Shown here: positions 47,940 through 60,250 of the stretch, piece after piece | Layout of the letters: each line of letters begins with the position of its first letter | Numbering within the stretch: the stretch's first letter is position 1 | Source of the DNA: Ephydatia muelleri | Lineage: Eukaryota; Porifera; Demospongiae; Spongillida; Spongillidae | Length of the DNA stretch: 64,000 bases | Assembly (NCBI GenBank): GCA_013339895.1 | Contig: JABACO010000001.1 | Location: 21,938,423 to 22,002,422, forward strand | Direction: 5' to 3' | The notes under the pieces: generated by a model | Databases searched by the model: none | The model's input: only the letters and a program-made list of their open reading frames with translations | Told to the model about the DNA's origin: nothing | Program-made: the position numbers and the translations under genes

Positions 47940-48075
47940 TCAATCCTTGATTTACAACTGATTTATCACTTAAATTCTGATACAAAATATTTATAAGCCT
48001 GGTACGAAATGCTAACATTTTATAACATTTTGCACCAGTATGTAAGTGATAAATCAGTTGCAAATCAAGGATTGA
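47940..48075. mobile_element. Foldback MITE in an intron of TM2 copy E
   Basis: Arms of 33 bases, TCAATCCTTGATTTACAACT at the left and the mirror ending AATCAAGGATTGA at the right, enclose a second inner pair (CTGGTACGAAATG and CATTTTGCACCAG). Confidence 0.78.
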
Positions 48076-48361
48076 TTTGACACATTAATGTGTTATGTTG
48101 TGACTTTGCAGTGGTGCGTGAATGAATGCCTTCCCTCCCCTTGTATCATAATAATTTATAATGGTTTCCCCTTTTCTCTTTCTGTGACTATTAGGTTTAG
48201 GACCCCTTGCGTTTTTACTGTTGTCTTATGGAGCTGTGATACTCGTAATTATTGTGATATTGGTACTGATCGTCACCTCCTGGTGGATTGCAGATCTGGT
48301 CGTGTTTGTGAACAACGAGAGGACTGATGGTGATGATTGTCCCCTCACTGCAAGTCTGTGA

Positions 48362-48968
48362 AGCTGTAGATGTCATCAGGAGATGACTGTAGACAACATT
48401 GTATATTATATATGCATTCGTTTACTCATTACCATCACTAATAGTATCATGTTGGCATTATGAATGAATAAACATTTTAAATAAAAACCACTACAAGGTG
48501 TTCTGGTCTATTTAATTAGCAATGTTGGAATTATACATAGTTGAAATTCTTAGCATGACGGTCCAACTTAAAGGAACGATACAATGAAATAGACTAATGT
48601 CACTATGTGCCTAAAATATTTACTGCTATTGGAAATAATTAGTTCTTGCAAGGAAGGATGAGTGTTTGAAGGTGTGGAGGGTGGAGATAGAATATACCTA
48701 TATATCTTTGCATGCATTTAACTAATTCCACTGTCAGATTTCTATGGACTGGTGTAACATTGGCTAGTGAATTCTTCTGTCAAACTGCACAGCACTGCAT
48801 TATTTAAACACATTCTTTTTAGATTGATATTTATCCTTTGCTTGAGAGTGGGTTCCGTGTGTAAGGGATTTCATCGAATAGAGTTTTAGCATAAATAAAT
48901 TTAAATTTTAATATTTCTATTCATTGCAGACATCTATGTTTGGCATGTTGTGAAACTATTACATTATT
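48362..48968. other. No gene seen
   Basis: TM2-like 3' flank (GATGTCATCAGGAGATGAC, shared with 37255) and then AT-rich sequence. A piece at 48780-48950 recurs, diverged, at 49916-50100 (AAACTGCA, CAGCACTGCATTA, TTTTAGATT, ATTGCAGACAT). Confidence 0.5.
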
Positions 48969-49112
48969 AATCCTGTCTATACAATGTGAATTTACAATCC
49001 ATTGTTTCCAATGCCCTATTTCATTATGCACGTGTTTATCATGTACATTACGAAAATGGATGCATTGGGACCCAATGTACTGTATATTCACATGGTATAG
49101 ACAGGATAAACC
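48969..49112. mobile_element. Foldback element, about 45-bp imperfect arms
   Basis: ATCCTGTCTATACAATGTGA at the left is mirrored by TCACATGGTATAGACAGGAT at the right, and the inner parts (ACAATCCATTG, CAATGTACTGT) also pair. Confidence 0.7.
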
Positions 49113-50160
49113 CTATTGCAAGTACTTTAATACAAATATAGATTATGAGAAGCTATATCTCACCATGGAAATAATCATAGTTCTTTCATATACATTTGAA
49201 ATAGACATATATTTATGCAGCGTATACTGTCAAACATTAAAGTGACCGCTTAAATTTTCCAACCAATTTATACCCTTAACTATTAGATTCTAAATCTGTC
49301 TGTCCCAAGTGCAGCTTGAATTGGCAATCCCATTTCATTTTTAGGAGAAAAAGAAAGATTAAGTACGAACTGATTTAATAAGCGTTTACTGCCCTTTTAC
49401 CCATAATCATTGCATGGCTGATAGGATTTTTGAAATGGATGAACAGCTCGTTAATTTAAATAGCCAAAATCTGATCCAGATCAGTAAACAGGAGAAGTAT
49501 TGTGTATACGGATATGGGTAATAATGTGTTTGACCTATAGAGCAGTAGGAAAACAATATTTGGATCCGCATGTTGGTACTTGACATGGCAGTATTGTCAT
49601 CACAATAATATATATCCACTTGTTTCGTTGGTAGAGCTGTTATCGACACTGGTTGTGTACCTAATGTTGTGTACATTTCACACTGCCTACCTTGGGGTAC
49701 AGTGCACTAGCACTATGTAACTGCATGGAATGCATGTATCTAATGTTCTATTCTGTTGTGCACGTACATCAACTTTGTGATTCAGAAATACCGTAAATAC
49801 AAAAATGTGAATATCCTTCAACTTCAATCACAATAGCATTGGAGCAAAAACATTAGTAGTCCCTAATTCTACTGTCGATTCTTCATGATGAGGCAATGAT
49901 GTAATATTGACTATTAATTCCAAACTGCACCAGCACTGCATTAAAAAATCCTTTTAGATTCAGTTTTTTTTTTTTTTTTTTTTGTTGGGGAGAGTAATAG
50001 GAATGTACATAATTTTCATCTGAACAATTAATAAATATTAGTGTTTTATAAAAACTATATGTACTTAAAAAGTTATTTATTGCAGACATTTAATCATGTT
50101 TGGAAGATCGAGAAACGCTTGCATGCATTATAGTTTGCAATGGTGGAAATCATAACACAC
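49113..50160. other. No gene seen
   Basis: AT-rich sequence. The only structure noted is the partial copy at 49916-50100 of 48780-48950 and a T run at 49966. Confidence 0.5.
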
Positions 50161-51025
50161 TTCAGTGGCATGAACAAAAGGATCTCTAAATCAGCCATTG
50201 GAATGTGGCTGGGGCATTGCAGAGACCAAATGACATCACCTTAACTTCATAAAGGCCTTGGGGGGGGGTACAAAGTGCAGTCTGGTGTCTGTCTCTCTTT
50301 GATGCTCAACCTGCCAGTAGACTGAGAGTAGATTAAGGGTGCTAAACCATTTTGAGCCAGCCAATCTGTCCAATTTGTCATCAATTTGAGGCAAAGGTTT
50401 GGCAATTGTGACAGCATTCAATTTTATATATAGTCAACACAGAACCCTACGCTTCCGTTTTTCATTTGTGCCAGAACTATTGAAGATGTCCATGGACTGC
50501 TGACAATGTTTCTCTCTTGCCTCTCTTGCAGCGATTCCCATGTGTTGTGGCAAACGACGAGAGCTGGTTGAGGGATTAGCTTTGATCCACCCATCTTGAT
50601 GTTGTGCTTCAGAGCATTTGTTCAACCAATGTCGCTGCTATTTGTGGCAAAGATAGCTGAGTAGATTGTAGCACTGTCTTCTCAACTTCTGAAAGTGAGT
50701 TCCAACGTTAGCTCCTAGGGTTCAAAGCATGGGCTTTTCAGCTGGTGAACATTGCCTGCTAATACTTTGTTGCTATCCAGCCTTTCCATTTCCCCAATTT
50801 TGGTTCCCTTGTAAAATGGTGACTGGTTGATCCTTGGTGTTAAGGAGGCATACAGGACCTTGCATTCCTGGGATTGCACAACTTCTCTTGCTACGTGAAC
50901 TGCACAATTCTTGACTGTCCATCTAACAGCCAGGTTCGCTGTACCTCTGAAGAAGTAGATTGCACACACAAGCAATGCACTTCGTGGAGGAACTATGACA
51001 GTGTCAACAAGGCAAGTTTGCACAA
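50160..51025 (-). pseudogene. Ty3/Gypsy retrotransposon pol fragment
   Basis: On the minus strand a segment reads TVIVPPRSALLVCAIYFF and FYKGTKIGEMERLDSN, the linker after a Gypsy protease. It is followed downstream by the N-terminal reverse-transcriptase region (LNAVTIAKPLPQIDDKLDRL, AGSKWFSTLNLLSVYWQV) and a frame-shifted FGLCNAP equivalent. It is split over at least three frames, with no LTR recognised. Confidence 0.82.
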
Positions 51026-51186
51026 TCTATTCTCAGTGGGATATGGTGGGCACCATCAGAAATAATGTGCTTGGAATGCATCAATGCTGCATTAATGTCT
51101 CTCTAAAATGTCCTTTTATCCCCTTTGACTTCGAATGAGTCTGAAATAATCTGTCATGGCAGTGGTGTTGGTGTCATAGCAGCAAT

Positions 51187-51720
<534 letters not shown>

Positions 51721-52169
51721 GAAAGTGTTGGTCAATGTAACATCAATATTTCTTCCTTAGTTGAATAATAAATTATCCCACTCATCATTGTTTCCAGAAG
51801 CACCCCCTCAGCATGAGATCTAGTTGGCTTGCATGTGAAACTTTGCTCTACCCAACCGTCTAAGTGATGCTGCTACAAGAAACTTTTGAAACTTATATCC
51901 ATGCTTTGCCCATCCGTTGAAAAGTGTCCTAGATCTACATATGAACTAAGAAATCAACTAAAAATGAGTGTAGAAGCAAAAATGGAGACCTTCTGTTCTC
52001 ACTGTATGAATGAGATACCTACAGGTTCTAGACAAAGTATGAATACTAAATGCAAATGTGAAAAGACTAAAGTTTGTTATTTACAATATACACCACATCA
52101 TTTAGTACGCAGAGTTGTGGACAGTCAGCACAACAATGATATACAGATGTGTCTCATTGATGTGTCCAT

Positions 52170-52415
52170 ATGCAGACGTCTGCAGAGTTGGGTTGGGTCT
52201 GCATACCCTTGGCAGTAGAGACCTATGGTTGTTGGGGTGAGGAAGCTCAGGGTTCCATTTCTCGGCTGGCTGTCCGTCTGGCTTTGCAGTTGCAGTGTAG
52301 CAAGACAAAGGCCATTACAAGCATCTATCGGAGACTGAACCTCACCTTAGTTCGCTGCAATGCCAGAGCCTTGCTATCCCGTGCTAGGTTTCAGCATTCA
52401 GTGGGCGAGGGCTGA
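52170..52415 (+). pseudogene. 3' end of an RLE-type non-LTR retrotransposon, fragment 1
   Basis: AELGWVCIPLAVETYGCWGEEAQGSISRLA and the Arg/Asn-rich tail RLNLTLVRCNARALLSRA match the last residues of the other fragments here. The stop is followed by a T-rich stretch and AATAAA (52480). Strongly 5' truncated. Confidence 0.72.
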
Positions 52416-52588
52416 AAATGTTTTGTGTGTGTGTCCTTTTTTTTTCCATTTAATAATTGTGTGTAATAATTCAATTTTTTAATAAAGCAATGCACATTAA
52501 AAATAGCATTTACACTAAATATATTAATTAACTACAGAAGATATGCAATATAAAATACACTGACGCACAATTACATACACTTAACAAT

Positions 52589-53381
52589 TCATGAGGGCAC
52601 AATCCTGGTGAGGATAGCCGAAGAAATGGATCTCATGAGGCAGGTGTTAAGCCTTCCGTAAATCTCATTTATGATGACTGATTTAGGCTTGGAGCATGCA
52701 ATTGCCAGCCTGGATGCCAACTGCGCAAAAGTTTTAACTGCCTCTTGACCCCATGCTCCGTACGTCTTGACAACCAAAGGGATGCACACCCAACCTAATT
52801 CCACACATTTAGCATCATTACTGTTGTGTTTTCTTATCTCTGAGGCCTGAGCCGCCACTCCTGAAGACACTCCCGCTTCCGAAAGGATAAGTGAATTTAG
52901 CGGAGAGGTCACACAGAAGTCAAAGGCTGCAGGCTTGCCCAGTGACCAATTGTGGACGATCGAGGACATCTGCGGGTCTACTGTGGTCATGGTCTGGAGT
53001 TAAATTATTACCTACTTCGAGCTTGACAGGAAGGTGAGCCAGGCGGCAGGAATCTGCAAACACATCTCGCAGCAGGTTATGGCGATGAACTGCGTCTCCC
53101 CCTCGTTTGCACGTGGACGCATGGTGGCCTAGTGGATCCAGGATAGAATCTGGGCAGAATGCACAACTAGAGCCACATGATGTGTCTAAACCTAGCCACC
53201 ATTTAAGGGCTACATTGTATTGGTTTGGTTCGAAATGGAGCCCGAGGCCTTCTGATGGCACAACTGAAAGCCAAGAAGAGGAATGGGGGGCAGAGATGGA
53301 TAATAGGCGTGCCCTATCAGCGACTGAGGACCTGTTAAATATGCCCTGAAGTTGATAATCATCCAGTTTGGATGAGAGCAT
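52589..53381 (-). pseudogene. 3' end of an RLE-type non-LTR retrotransposon, fragment 2
   Basis: Reads LKWWLGLDTSCGSSCAFCPD, LDPLGHHASTCKRGGD (a CxxC...H...C zinc knuckle) and RHNLLRDVFADSC. Then comes SRPADVL, and after a frameshift near 52975 GKPAAFDFCVTSPLNS. P-A-D and the following FD sit at the spacing of the restriction-like endonuclease active site used by R2/R4-like elements. No reverse-transcriptase domain remains. Confidence 0.75.
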
Positions 53382-53778
53382 CTTTTGATTTATGTTGTAA
53401 TAATAACAACAATAATAATAATGAAGAGTGTAGAACCGTACCTAATTATGTGTTATGAATTTTAACAAATGATTCTAAAATTATAATTAATGATACGTAA
53501 AAAAATAAAAATAAAAAATAAATAAAATAAAAAAATTTAATAATAATAATAATTAATAAAATTAATTATATGTACAAGTTAATACACAAATGGAATAAAT
53601 ACATGTACAATATTTTACATAAATAGCATGGAATTTCAAATTTTACATAGCACACCAACAATATCAAAGTCTCAGCAGCAACCACCCCACACCCACACAC
53701 CTCAACCCCCCTCCTCCGACTGCCGAAGCCTTGCACGGGAGAGCAAGGCTCTAGCGTTGGCTCTCACGAGCGAAAGGC

Positions 53779-54201
53779 TTAGCCTCTGGTACACGTGGTG
53801 GTAGCCTGAGATTTGCTACATCCCATTTGGATGGCTAGACGAGCCGCAAGACTCGAGAAGGATTGTTGTGCTTCTGTGCCCCAGCATCCATATGACTCCA
53901 CAGCTAAGGGAATGCACACCCATCCAAGCTCAGCACACTTTGAGTCATTGGCATTATGCTTTCTCGCCTCAGCAAACAGAGCAGAAGACCCACACCTCAC
54001 CCCCGCTTCAGTCAAAGTGATTGGGTTAAGCAGTGAAGTGACAGTGAGGTCAAAAGCAGCAGGTTTGCCAAGGTGCCAGTTGTTGACAAGTACGTCAGCA
54101 GGACGAGAGTGCAGCCTGTCAAGACCAAGACCACTTCCAACTTCGACCTGACCTCCTAAGCAAGCCCTATGACAGGACTCCACAAAAACATCACGAAGGC
54201 T
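53779..54201 (-). pseudogene. 3' end of an RLE-type non-LTR retrotransposon, fragment 3
   Basis: SLRDVFVESCHRACLGGQVE, then SRPADVLVNNWHLGKPAAFD, then CAELGWVCIPLAVESYGCWG. It is truncated 5' at about 54201, where fragment 4 begins on the other strand. Confidence 0.75.
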
Positions 54202-54952
54202 GTTGATAATAACAGAGCTCGTCTTCTCTCTGAGTCAGCTCCTCATGCTGCTTCTTGGCTCTCAGTCACTCCTTCTGTACAGCTTGGGCTCCACCTTGAT
54301 CCGAATGAGCTGCAAACTGCAATAAAGTGGTGGCTGGGATTAGATATGTCTGGTGGATCCATGTGTTTGCTTTGCCCAGATACTGCTCTGGACACCCTGG
54401 GACATCATGCAGTCACTTGCAGAAGGGGTGGAGATGTGATTACATGCCACAACTGTTTGCGTGACACTTTTGTAGACCTTTGCCGCAACGCACATCTTAG
54501 TGTCCAAGTAGAGGTTGGGAATAATCTCACATTGGACAACTCCCGCCCGGCTGACATCTTGGTGGGCAATTGGGATAGGGGGAAACCTGCCGCATTTGAC
54601 TTTACAGTTTCTACTCCCCTATCATCTGCTATCTTATCTGAGGCTAATGCTAACACAGGTGCAGCCGCCCGATCAGCTGAGGAACTCAAGCACAGAGCTA
54701 ATGATGTGAAGTGTGCTGAGCTGGGCTGGTCCTGTGTTCCACTTGCCGTGGAGACCTATGGAGCCTGGAGTGATGAGGCACAATGCACTATTTCTCGCCT
54801 GGCTTCTCTTCTCTACTGTGGGATCTGCTTGGCCCAAGGGTAAGGTACTATCTGACATCTATGGCCATCTTAACTTCAAACTTATGCATGCCACTGCAAG
54901 AGCTATGCTAGCCAGGTCTCCACCAATCCTGGCTCAGCTGGACAGTGGTTAG
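54190..54952 (+). pseudogene. 3' end of an RLE-type non-LTR retrotransposon, fragment 4
   Basis: VDNNRARLLSESAPHAASW, IKWWLGLDMSGGSMCLLCPD, LDTLGHHAVTCRRGGDV, SRPADILVGNWDRGKPAAFD and CAELGWSCVPLAVETYGAW. A frameshift near 54820 precedes the tail LSDIYGHLNFKLMHATARAM. Head to head with fragment 3. Confidence 0.78.
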
Positions 54953-55123
54953 ATGTGTGTTGTGTTAGTTCCATAGTCATGTATCATTATTGTGTGTCTA
55001 TGTATGATTTATTTATTTTCATTATAACAAAAATATATTTTCATGAATGAAATACATACATGAGATACACGAGGTACACAAACAGCAATACTATTAACAC
55101 AACAACAACACGCAAAAAAATTA

Positions 55124-55462
55124 CTACATAGATTCAAGGGGTATGCCCCTTGACAGTATTGCCGTAGAATTGGCTCTTACTATATGCATGTTTAGCCTCC
55201 CATAAATCTCGTGGAGGACAACAGACTTCGATTTACCCACAGAAGTAGCCATGCGGGATGCAAGTTTTGAAAAGAAATCCATTGCCTCCAGGCCCCATGC
55301 TCCGTAGGACTCCGCAACTACAGGAACACATACCCATCCCAGATCCGCACATTTAGCAACATTGGCTTTGAGCTTTCTCTCCTCGGTTGCCTTTGCAGCT
55401 GCACCAGCTGTCACTCCCGCTTCCGGTAAGGTAATTATTAATGATAATAATAACAAGTTCAC
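55124..55462 (-). pseudogene. 3' end of an RLE-type non-LTR retrotransposon, fragment 5
   Basis: TLPEAGVTAGAAAKATEERK, CADLGWVCVPVVAESYGAWG and LHEIYGRLNMHIVRANSTAI, then stop. It joins a LINE fragment at about 55462, with an AATAATAAT stretch at the junction. Confidence 0.72.
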
Positions 55463-56290
55463 TGTACATAGTCTTGACTTAAATATTAGTTCAGAGGATG
55501 AGGTGACAACAGTATCTGGTAAGGAATTTCAAATATTCATAATCCGGACACAGAAGAAATTGGATCTGGTGACAAGTTGATGTGGAAAAAGGCTGATGCA
55601 TCACGATCAACAAGGTTTTTCACAATCTTAAAACACATAAGGAGATCTGACAACACTCTGCGATGCTCCACTGAATGAAAGCCTAGGTGCAGAAGATTAT
55701 CAGCATAGCTCATAGAGGGCAGATTTACCCGTTTAAAAATAGATCTGGTAAAAAAGCGCTGAACCCTTTCAACGCATCTAATGTCTTGTAATAGCCATGG
55801 ATTCCACACTGGTAAATTATATTCCAGAATTGGTCTGACATAGGATATGTATACTCGACAAAGTGTAGAGATAACAAGAGTATAAAGACCCTTAAGCAGA
55901 AGAGAACACTTTGAAAAGCCTTTGCAGCAATAGGTGCACAATGTAAGCTGGACTTAAAGTCGGATGTTATATGCAACACCTAGGTCCCAAATATCTTTAT
56001 CTCTATTAAGCAATGCACCACCCAAGAAATAAGAATTGTTAGCAGAGTTATGTCCAAAAGATATTACACTACTTGGGACAAACAGTTGCCTGTTTCCAAC
56101 TCCGAGATATGCACTCACAATCCATAGACATAGTAAAAAGCCTGGACAACCATCATGCAGGTGTTCTGGAGTATTTTAGAAGGAAGACGTTTAAGAGCAC
56201 AAAACACTTTATAATGTGTCAAATCAGCTTGTTGATATTCTTGATGACAAGAATCCTTTACATGGAAGACAGGGAACACATGCGCACCAT
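55463..56290 (-). pseudogene. LINE (CR1/L2/Jockey-like) reverse-transcriptase fragment
   Basis: The minus strand gives GHNSANNSYFLGGALLNRDK, DIWDLGVAYNI, then in another frame SSLHCAPIAAKAF and VYISYVRPILEYNLPVWNPW with IRCVERVQRFFTRSIF. This is the end of a LINE reverse transcriptase and its thumb. A piece of the N-terminal part (LTHYKVFCALKRLPSKILQN) lies further 5' at 56115-56290, and the core between them is lost. The 1.3-kb inverted repeat is inserted at 56290-56305. Confidence 0.78.
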
Positions 56291-56304
56291 TATCTGTAGC
56301 GCCT

Positions 56305-57618
56305 AGTCTCAATAAGGTACATAAATCAATTGAAAATAGAATATGTGTCCTTCTAGCCGCAAGCTGTTGCAAGGAATAATGAAATGAGATAGTAGGGATA
56401 CATCACTGGCTCACCCGTTTCGGGATGGCACGCGTGAAGCTCTATAGCTCACGTGACGCATTGCCAATCCCCTCAGTTAAAATAATATTATCTCATACAC
56501 GCGAGGGAGTTCCATCTAGCCTTTAAAATTCGCGTAGGTGCCTTTTTTTATCGCAAATATTTCGTTCTTAGCAGCATGCATCTGGTAAACTCTTACCCGG
56601 GTCCTTTTTAACGCTTACCGCATGTGATCGACATTTAAAAAACCGTATATGGTCATTCAGTTACGTAATGGTCTTTCATGACATAATAGTAATACGCCCA
56701 CCTGGCTACAGGCCTGATTTTAAAGGACATCATCCACGAGATTTTCGGTAGTTTTCAGTAACGATCCACAAATGATATTAGGTGAGCCGCTTTTTATTTC
56801 ACAATCCTGACTTTGCATCAGCGCATGTAACGTCCGTCAAGCCGTATATTTCCAAACGCCATAAGTGAGAGCAGCCGGCTATGCCATTATGATGCATTTC
56901 TTTGTTCACTTGCTTGCTTCAGCTGAAAATGCAGACATCGGCACTGCTTGTGGTGCATCTTCTTTCATGCCTACGGTATGTTTCGATATAGAATGCAATT
57001 CCCATGCATGCCGCGGTGTCGCAGTGTATAATGTCCCCTCTAAAATTAGTCCCCCCGGACACTTTGCACTAGTGCACGATGTCCCACCCTGCAAGTCCGT
57101 ATTAGGACTGTAAACAAAGTTTCCCAGCCTTGTCATAGATACAATAAAATGTTATAAAGGGGAGACATTTTACCCCGGAGGGGGACAGCGTAAATTAGTC
57201 ACTGAGTACAGGCAGTCAACGCGCTCACGTGCATGTACTGCCATTGTGCGATACGGTATTTGAAAATACCCCCATTCTATAAGCACGCGTTCTTGAAATG
57301 CTCGTTGAAAGCAATACTCACTCATTCAGCATTTAAATTCCTTAACGAGTGGTTGGATGCATGGCTGAAATCTAATCAGACAGATTGAAATATTTAGAGA
57401 TCCATAGGATCATAGCCTGTAAAGATAAACTCAATTCCACAATGTTTGTCATGCCTAGTTAAAAGTTATATCCAAACTTCGAAGTCCTTCTTCAATACAG
57501 ACCTGTTCAGGGATATGAACTATGTAGTTGCATGCAAATTCCCCTCTTCTAATTATATAATGGAGAAATAGCACCATCGTGAATCACTAGCTCAACATGA
57601 ACAGATTATCGAGAACCG
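56305..57618 (-). repeat. 1.3-kb dispersed repeat, copy 2 (inverted relative to 44603-45937)
   Basis: Reverse-complement partner of copy 1, with the same internal landmarks and nested foldback (about 57030-57190). It ends within a LINE at GCGCCTAGTCTCAATAAGG. The frame ENADIGTACGASSFMPTVCF is open here too, on the plus strand (56865-57113). Confidence 0.85.
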
Positions 57619-57639
57619 TGCTGTTTGTTATGCCTGGTT

Positions 57640-58168
57640 TTAACCAGCCCATGATTTGGATGTTTTCTCTTGTTAGAAAGCAAATCAGCTAGACGCTTGT
57701 AAAACGCAGTTGCTTCCCTTCCCATGCCTCCTGAAGTTGAAAGAACACGTGGCAACGTGTTCGATGTCGCGCACACGCTGACCGTAGGAACGTTCACTTT
57801 GGATAGTATCTAAGAAGAATAGCATTCATTTGAAACCATTATTACCAAATTTGAACATCACTACCTAACCAAATATGCACAAGCTTCAAATCCTCACAAC
57901 TATGTTTGGATGCTTCAGTCTATATATATTTAGCAAACAAAGAAACAAGCACTAAAAGTTTGTAGTTATCCATTAGTCGATCGGAAAGTGACTTAACATA
58001 GCAGACATGTACAGACCTAGTTGTAATATTCCACAGTTTACAATACATGTATTTGAAATGTCCATGCTTAATACTGGTCCACTATACACCAGATTGTTTT
58101 ACTGTAGTGAAAACATATTTTTGCCTTTTGTATCATTAATTAAAGTTAGGCTAATGATTACTTGATGG
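57640..58168. other. No gene seen
   Basis: AT-rich sequence before the second Ginger-like element; nothing recognised on either strand. Confidence 0.5.
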
Positions 58169-58733
58169 CCGGTGTCACAGGGAACTCGGTCCCCCCGAAT
58201 TTTCGGTCCGGAGGACCCACTTCCCTAGGAAACTCGGTCCCCCCCCCCCCCCCCCCCCCCCCGGACCGAAATCCCTGGATGCACAAAATCAATTAAACCG
58301 GACCCACTTCCCTAGGGAATTGAGTCCCCCCCGGACCGAAATTCCTGACCGAATTTATTATACGCTCGTCCACGTGCATCAGAAACTAGCTCGATTTGAC
58401 AGCCGTGTGAAATGGAGAGTTGTCGGCAAAGTGTTTGTGATGAAACCCTGTCGCAGGTCAAAGTCTACCTTGCAGAAGGCAGCTACCCCTTGGGGGGCTA
58501 CGGATGACGTTAAACGTAATTTATTCGGAAGCGTTCTAAAGACTTCCAGGTTGACGGAGATACAAGTACAATGTATTACATAAAACAAGAAAGTAAACGG
58601 ATTGTCCTTTTCGGACCGGAGACATAGACAGAAGACGGGCTTTTACTGAGTGTCATGCGTCGTCGAGTGGTGGGCATCAGCGCAGAGATCGCACCGAATT
58701 TCATGAAAGATAATCCTTACTCAGTATGTTCAA

Positions 58734-59114
58734 TTGTTTCCCATGCTGTTTTATTCCCTTCAGCCTGATGGAACTCATTTGTTTAATTTTGTCACTGCTA
58801 CATCCTGGGAATCCTACCTAACTGACATGTCAAAGACTGGAACTTGCAATTGGGGAACACATCTAGAAGTGCAAATGATTGCGTCCATGATCAATGTCAC
58901 AATTTGCATCGTTACTGACAGTAGCAATGCAGATGATTCAATGGTTTGGCTGTACCCTAATGACAGGCCTGATGCTACTGATTCTCCAATGCTCATTATT
59001 GGCAGTGAAATGGCTCATCATTATTATAGCCTATCTCTTAATGATGCACTGGGCATGATGAAGAGACCCTGTTTGAAAAGCATGGTTGGTAACACATCTC
59101 ACAAGGGTAAGTAA
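58734..59114 (+). pseudogene. OTU-like domain fragment of the second Ginger-like element
   Basis: An exon after a CCCTTCAG acceptor (58763) reads PDGTHLFNFV, WESYLTDMSKTGTCNWGTHL, VTICIVTDSS and HHYYSLSLND, and ends at a GGTAAG donor. It aligns along its length with the OTU domain at 24144-24600. The exon with the DGNC motif (catalytic Asp and Cys) was not found upstream, so no active protease is expected. Confidence 0.7.
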
Positions 59115-59788
59115 TGTATTTATGTGGATGGTCAATGATATACTCTACACAACACTATGTGGTCTCATGATGTCATTTCCAGTCCAATGCATATGGCTTA
59201 CCTAGAATTCCTTCATCTTCTGTAGCCATTTTAATGACAGGTCACAAGGGATCATTTTGGATTACAGCACATGAATTTATCTAATAAAAGGAGCTTGAAT
59301 AGGTGATAATGTAAGTGTAATTGTGAATAAATTATACAGATAATTTCAGTACACTTCAATACAGATAATAAATTATTATCTGCATTTGCTTGAAGAGGAA
59401 CATTCAGAAGTATGTTTCTAGTTTCATTACATAAGCTTTTATGATTTTATATTTTTGATGGTAAGGAAGTGAAGTGTATGAATTCATTTGTTTTCAACAT
59501 GGTTGCTACAAATAGCTACACAGTGAAAAAGTCAGTGTTCAAGGTATTGAGTTAAAGAACTACAGGGTTAAATTTTATCTTGCAACTCAATTGTTAGGAA
59601 AAAGGATTTCAAGTACATAATAATGCCATGCAATATTCCTCAACACTGGTTTCTTGCGGTAATAAATTAGAAATGGTAAATTTATGGAGCAAAGTTGTTA
59701 TTCCTCCTCCCCCTCCCATCTACCCCCTCCCATCTACCCCCTCCCATCTACCCCCCCTCCCATCTACCCCCCCCCCCCACCCCACCCA

Positions 59789-60250
59789 GGTGATTGACAT
59801 ACATGACAGATCAGTCTCTGTATATGATTCTTTTTACAATGAAATTCAAGGAAATGCATTACATGTCATTAGGTGTTCTCTTGCTTATTTTGTACTCAAT
59901 AATTAACCATTTATCATTATTTAGCAATTTCCTGACCCAAGAATACTACAATCAGTATTCAGTACCTATTGATATCTCTTCATGGACCATTAAAGAATGC
60001 AATGTATGTTATTATGCTGGATACCTGTTTCTAAACTTCAATGGTATACTCATGCTTTAGCCCTGTACTATAAGGCAGACTAATGCTGTAGACTGTGGAA
60101 TATTACTATGCAAGGTAAAAATAAAAAAAATTAAGTTAAAGAAAGTGATGGTATAATTTTTCATTCCTTGTCTACACTTGCAGTTTGCAGACTGCATTGT
60201 GAAAAAGCTTCCACTAACATTTTCAGTAAACATTGAATTAATTAATGAAC
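59789..60250 (+). pseudogene. Possible further exons of the second Ginger-like element
   Basis: After a CCACCCAG acceptor the frame reads VIDIHDRSVSVYDSFYNEIQ, which faintly resembles the conserved DS region of Ulp1-type (C48) proteases. A later piece after TTGCAG reads FADCIVKKLPLTFSVNIEL. Neither is enough for a firm family call. Confidence 0.3.

Larger units (their letters stand above)
46346..48361 (+). pseudogene. TM2-like copy E, missing most of exon 1 and all of exon 2
   Basis: The last 16 bases of exon 1 (TTACAAGCAGCGCG then GTAAGT) stand at 46346-46361. Intron 1 sequence follows, interrupted by the element at 46373-47178. At about 47390 it skips straight to intron 2, so exon 2 and its ectodomain are gone. 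Exon 3 (47717-47830, PQLVMTVVVVVPVALAI) and exon 4 (48195-48361, WWIADLVVFVNNERTDG, CPLTASL) are open and more diverged than the other copies. The donor after exon 3 is GTGCGT. Confidence 0.75.
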
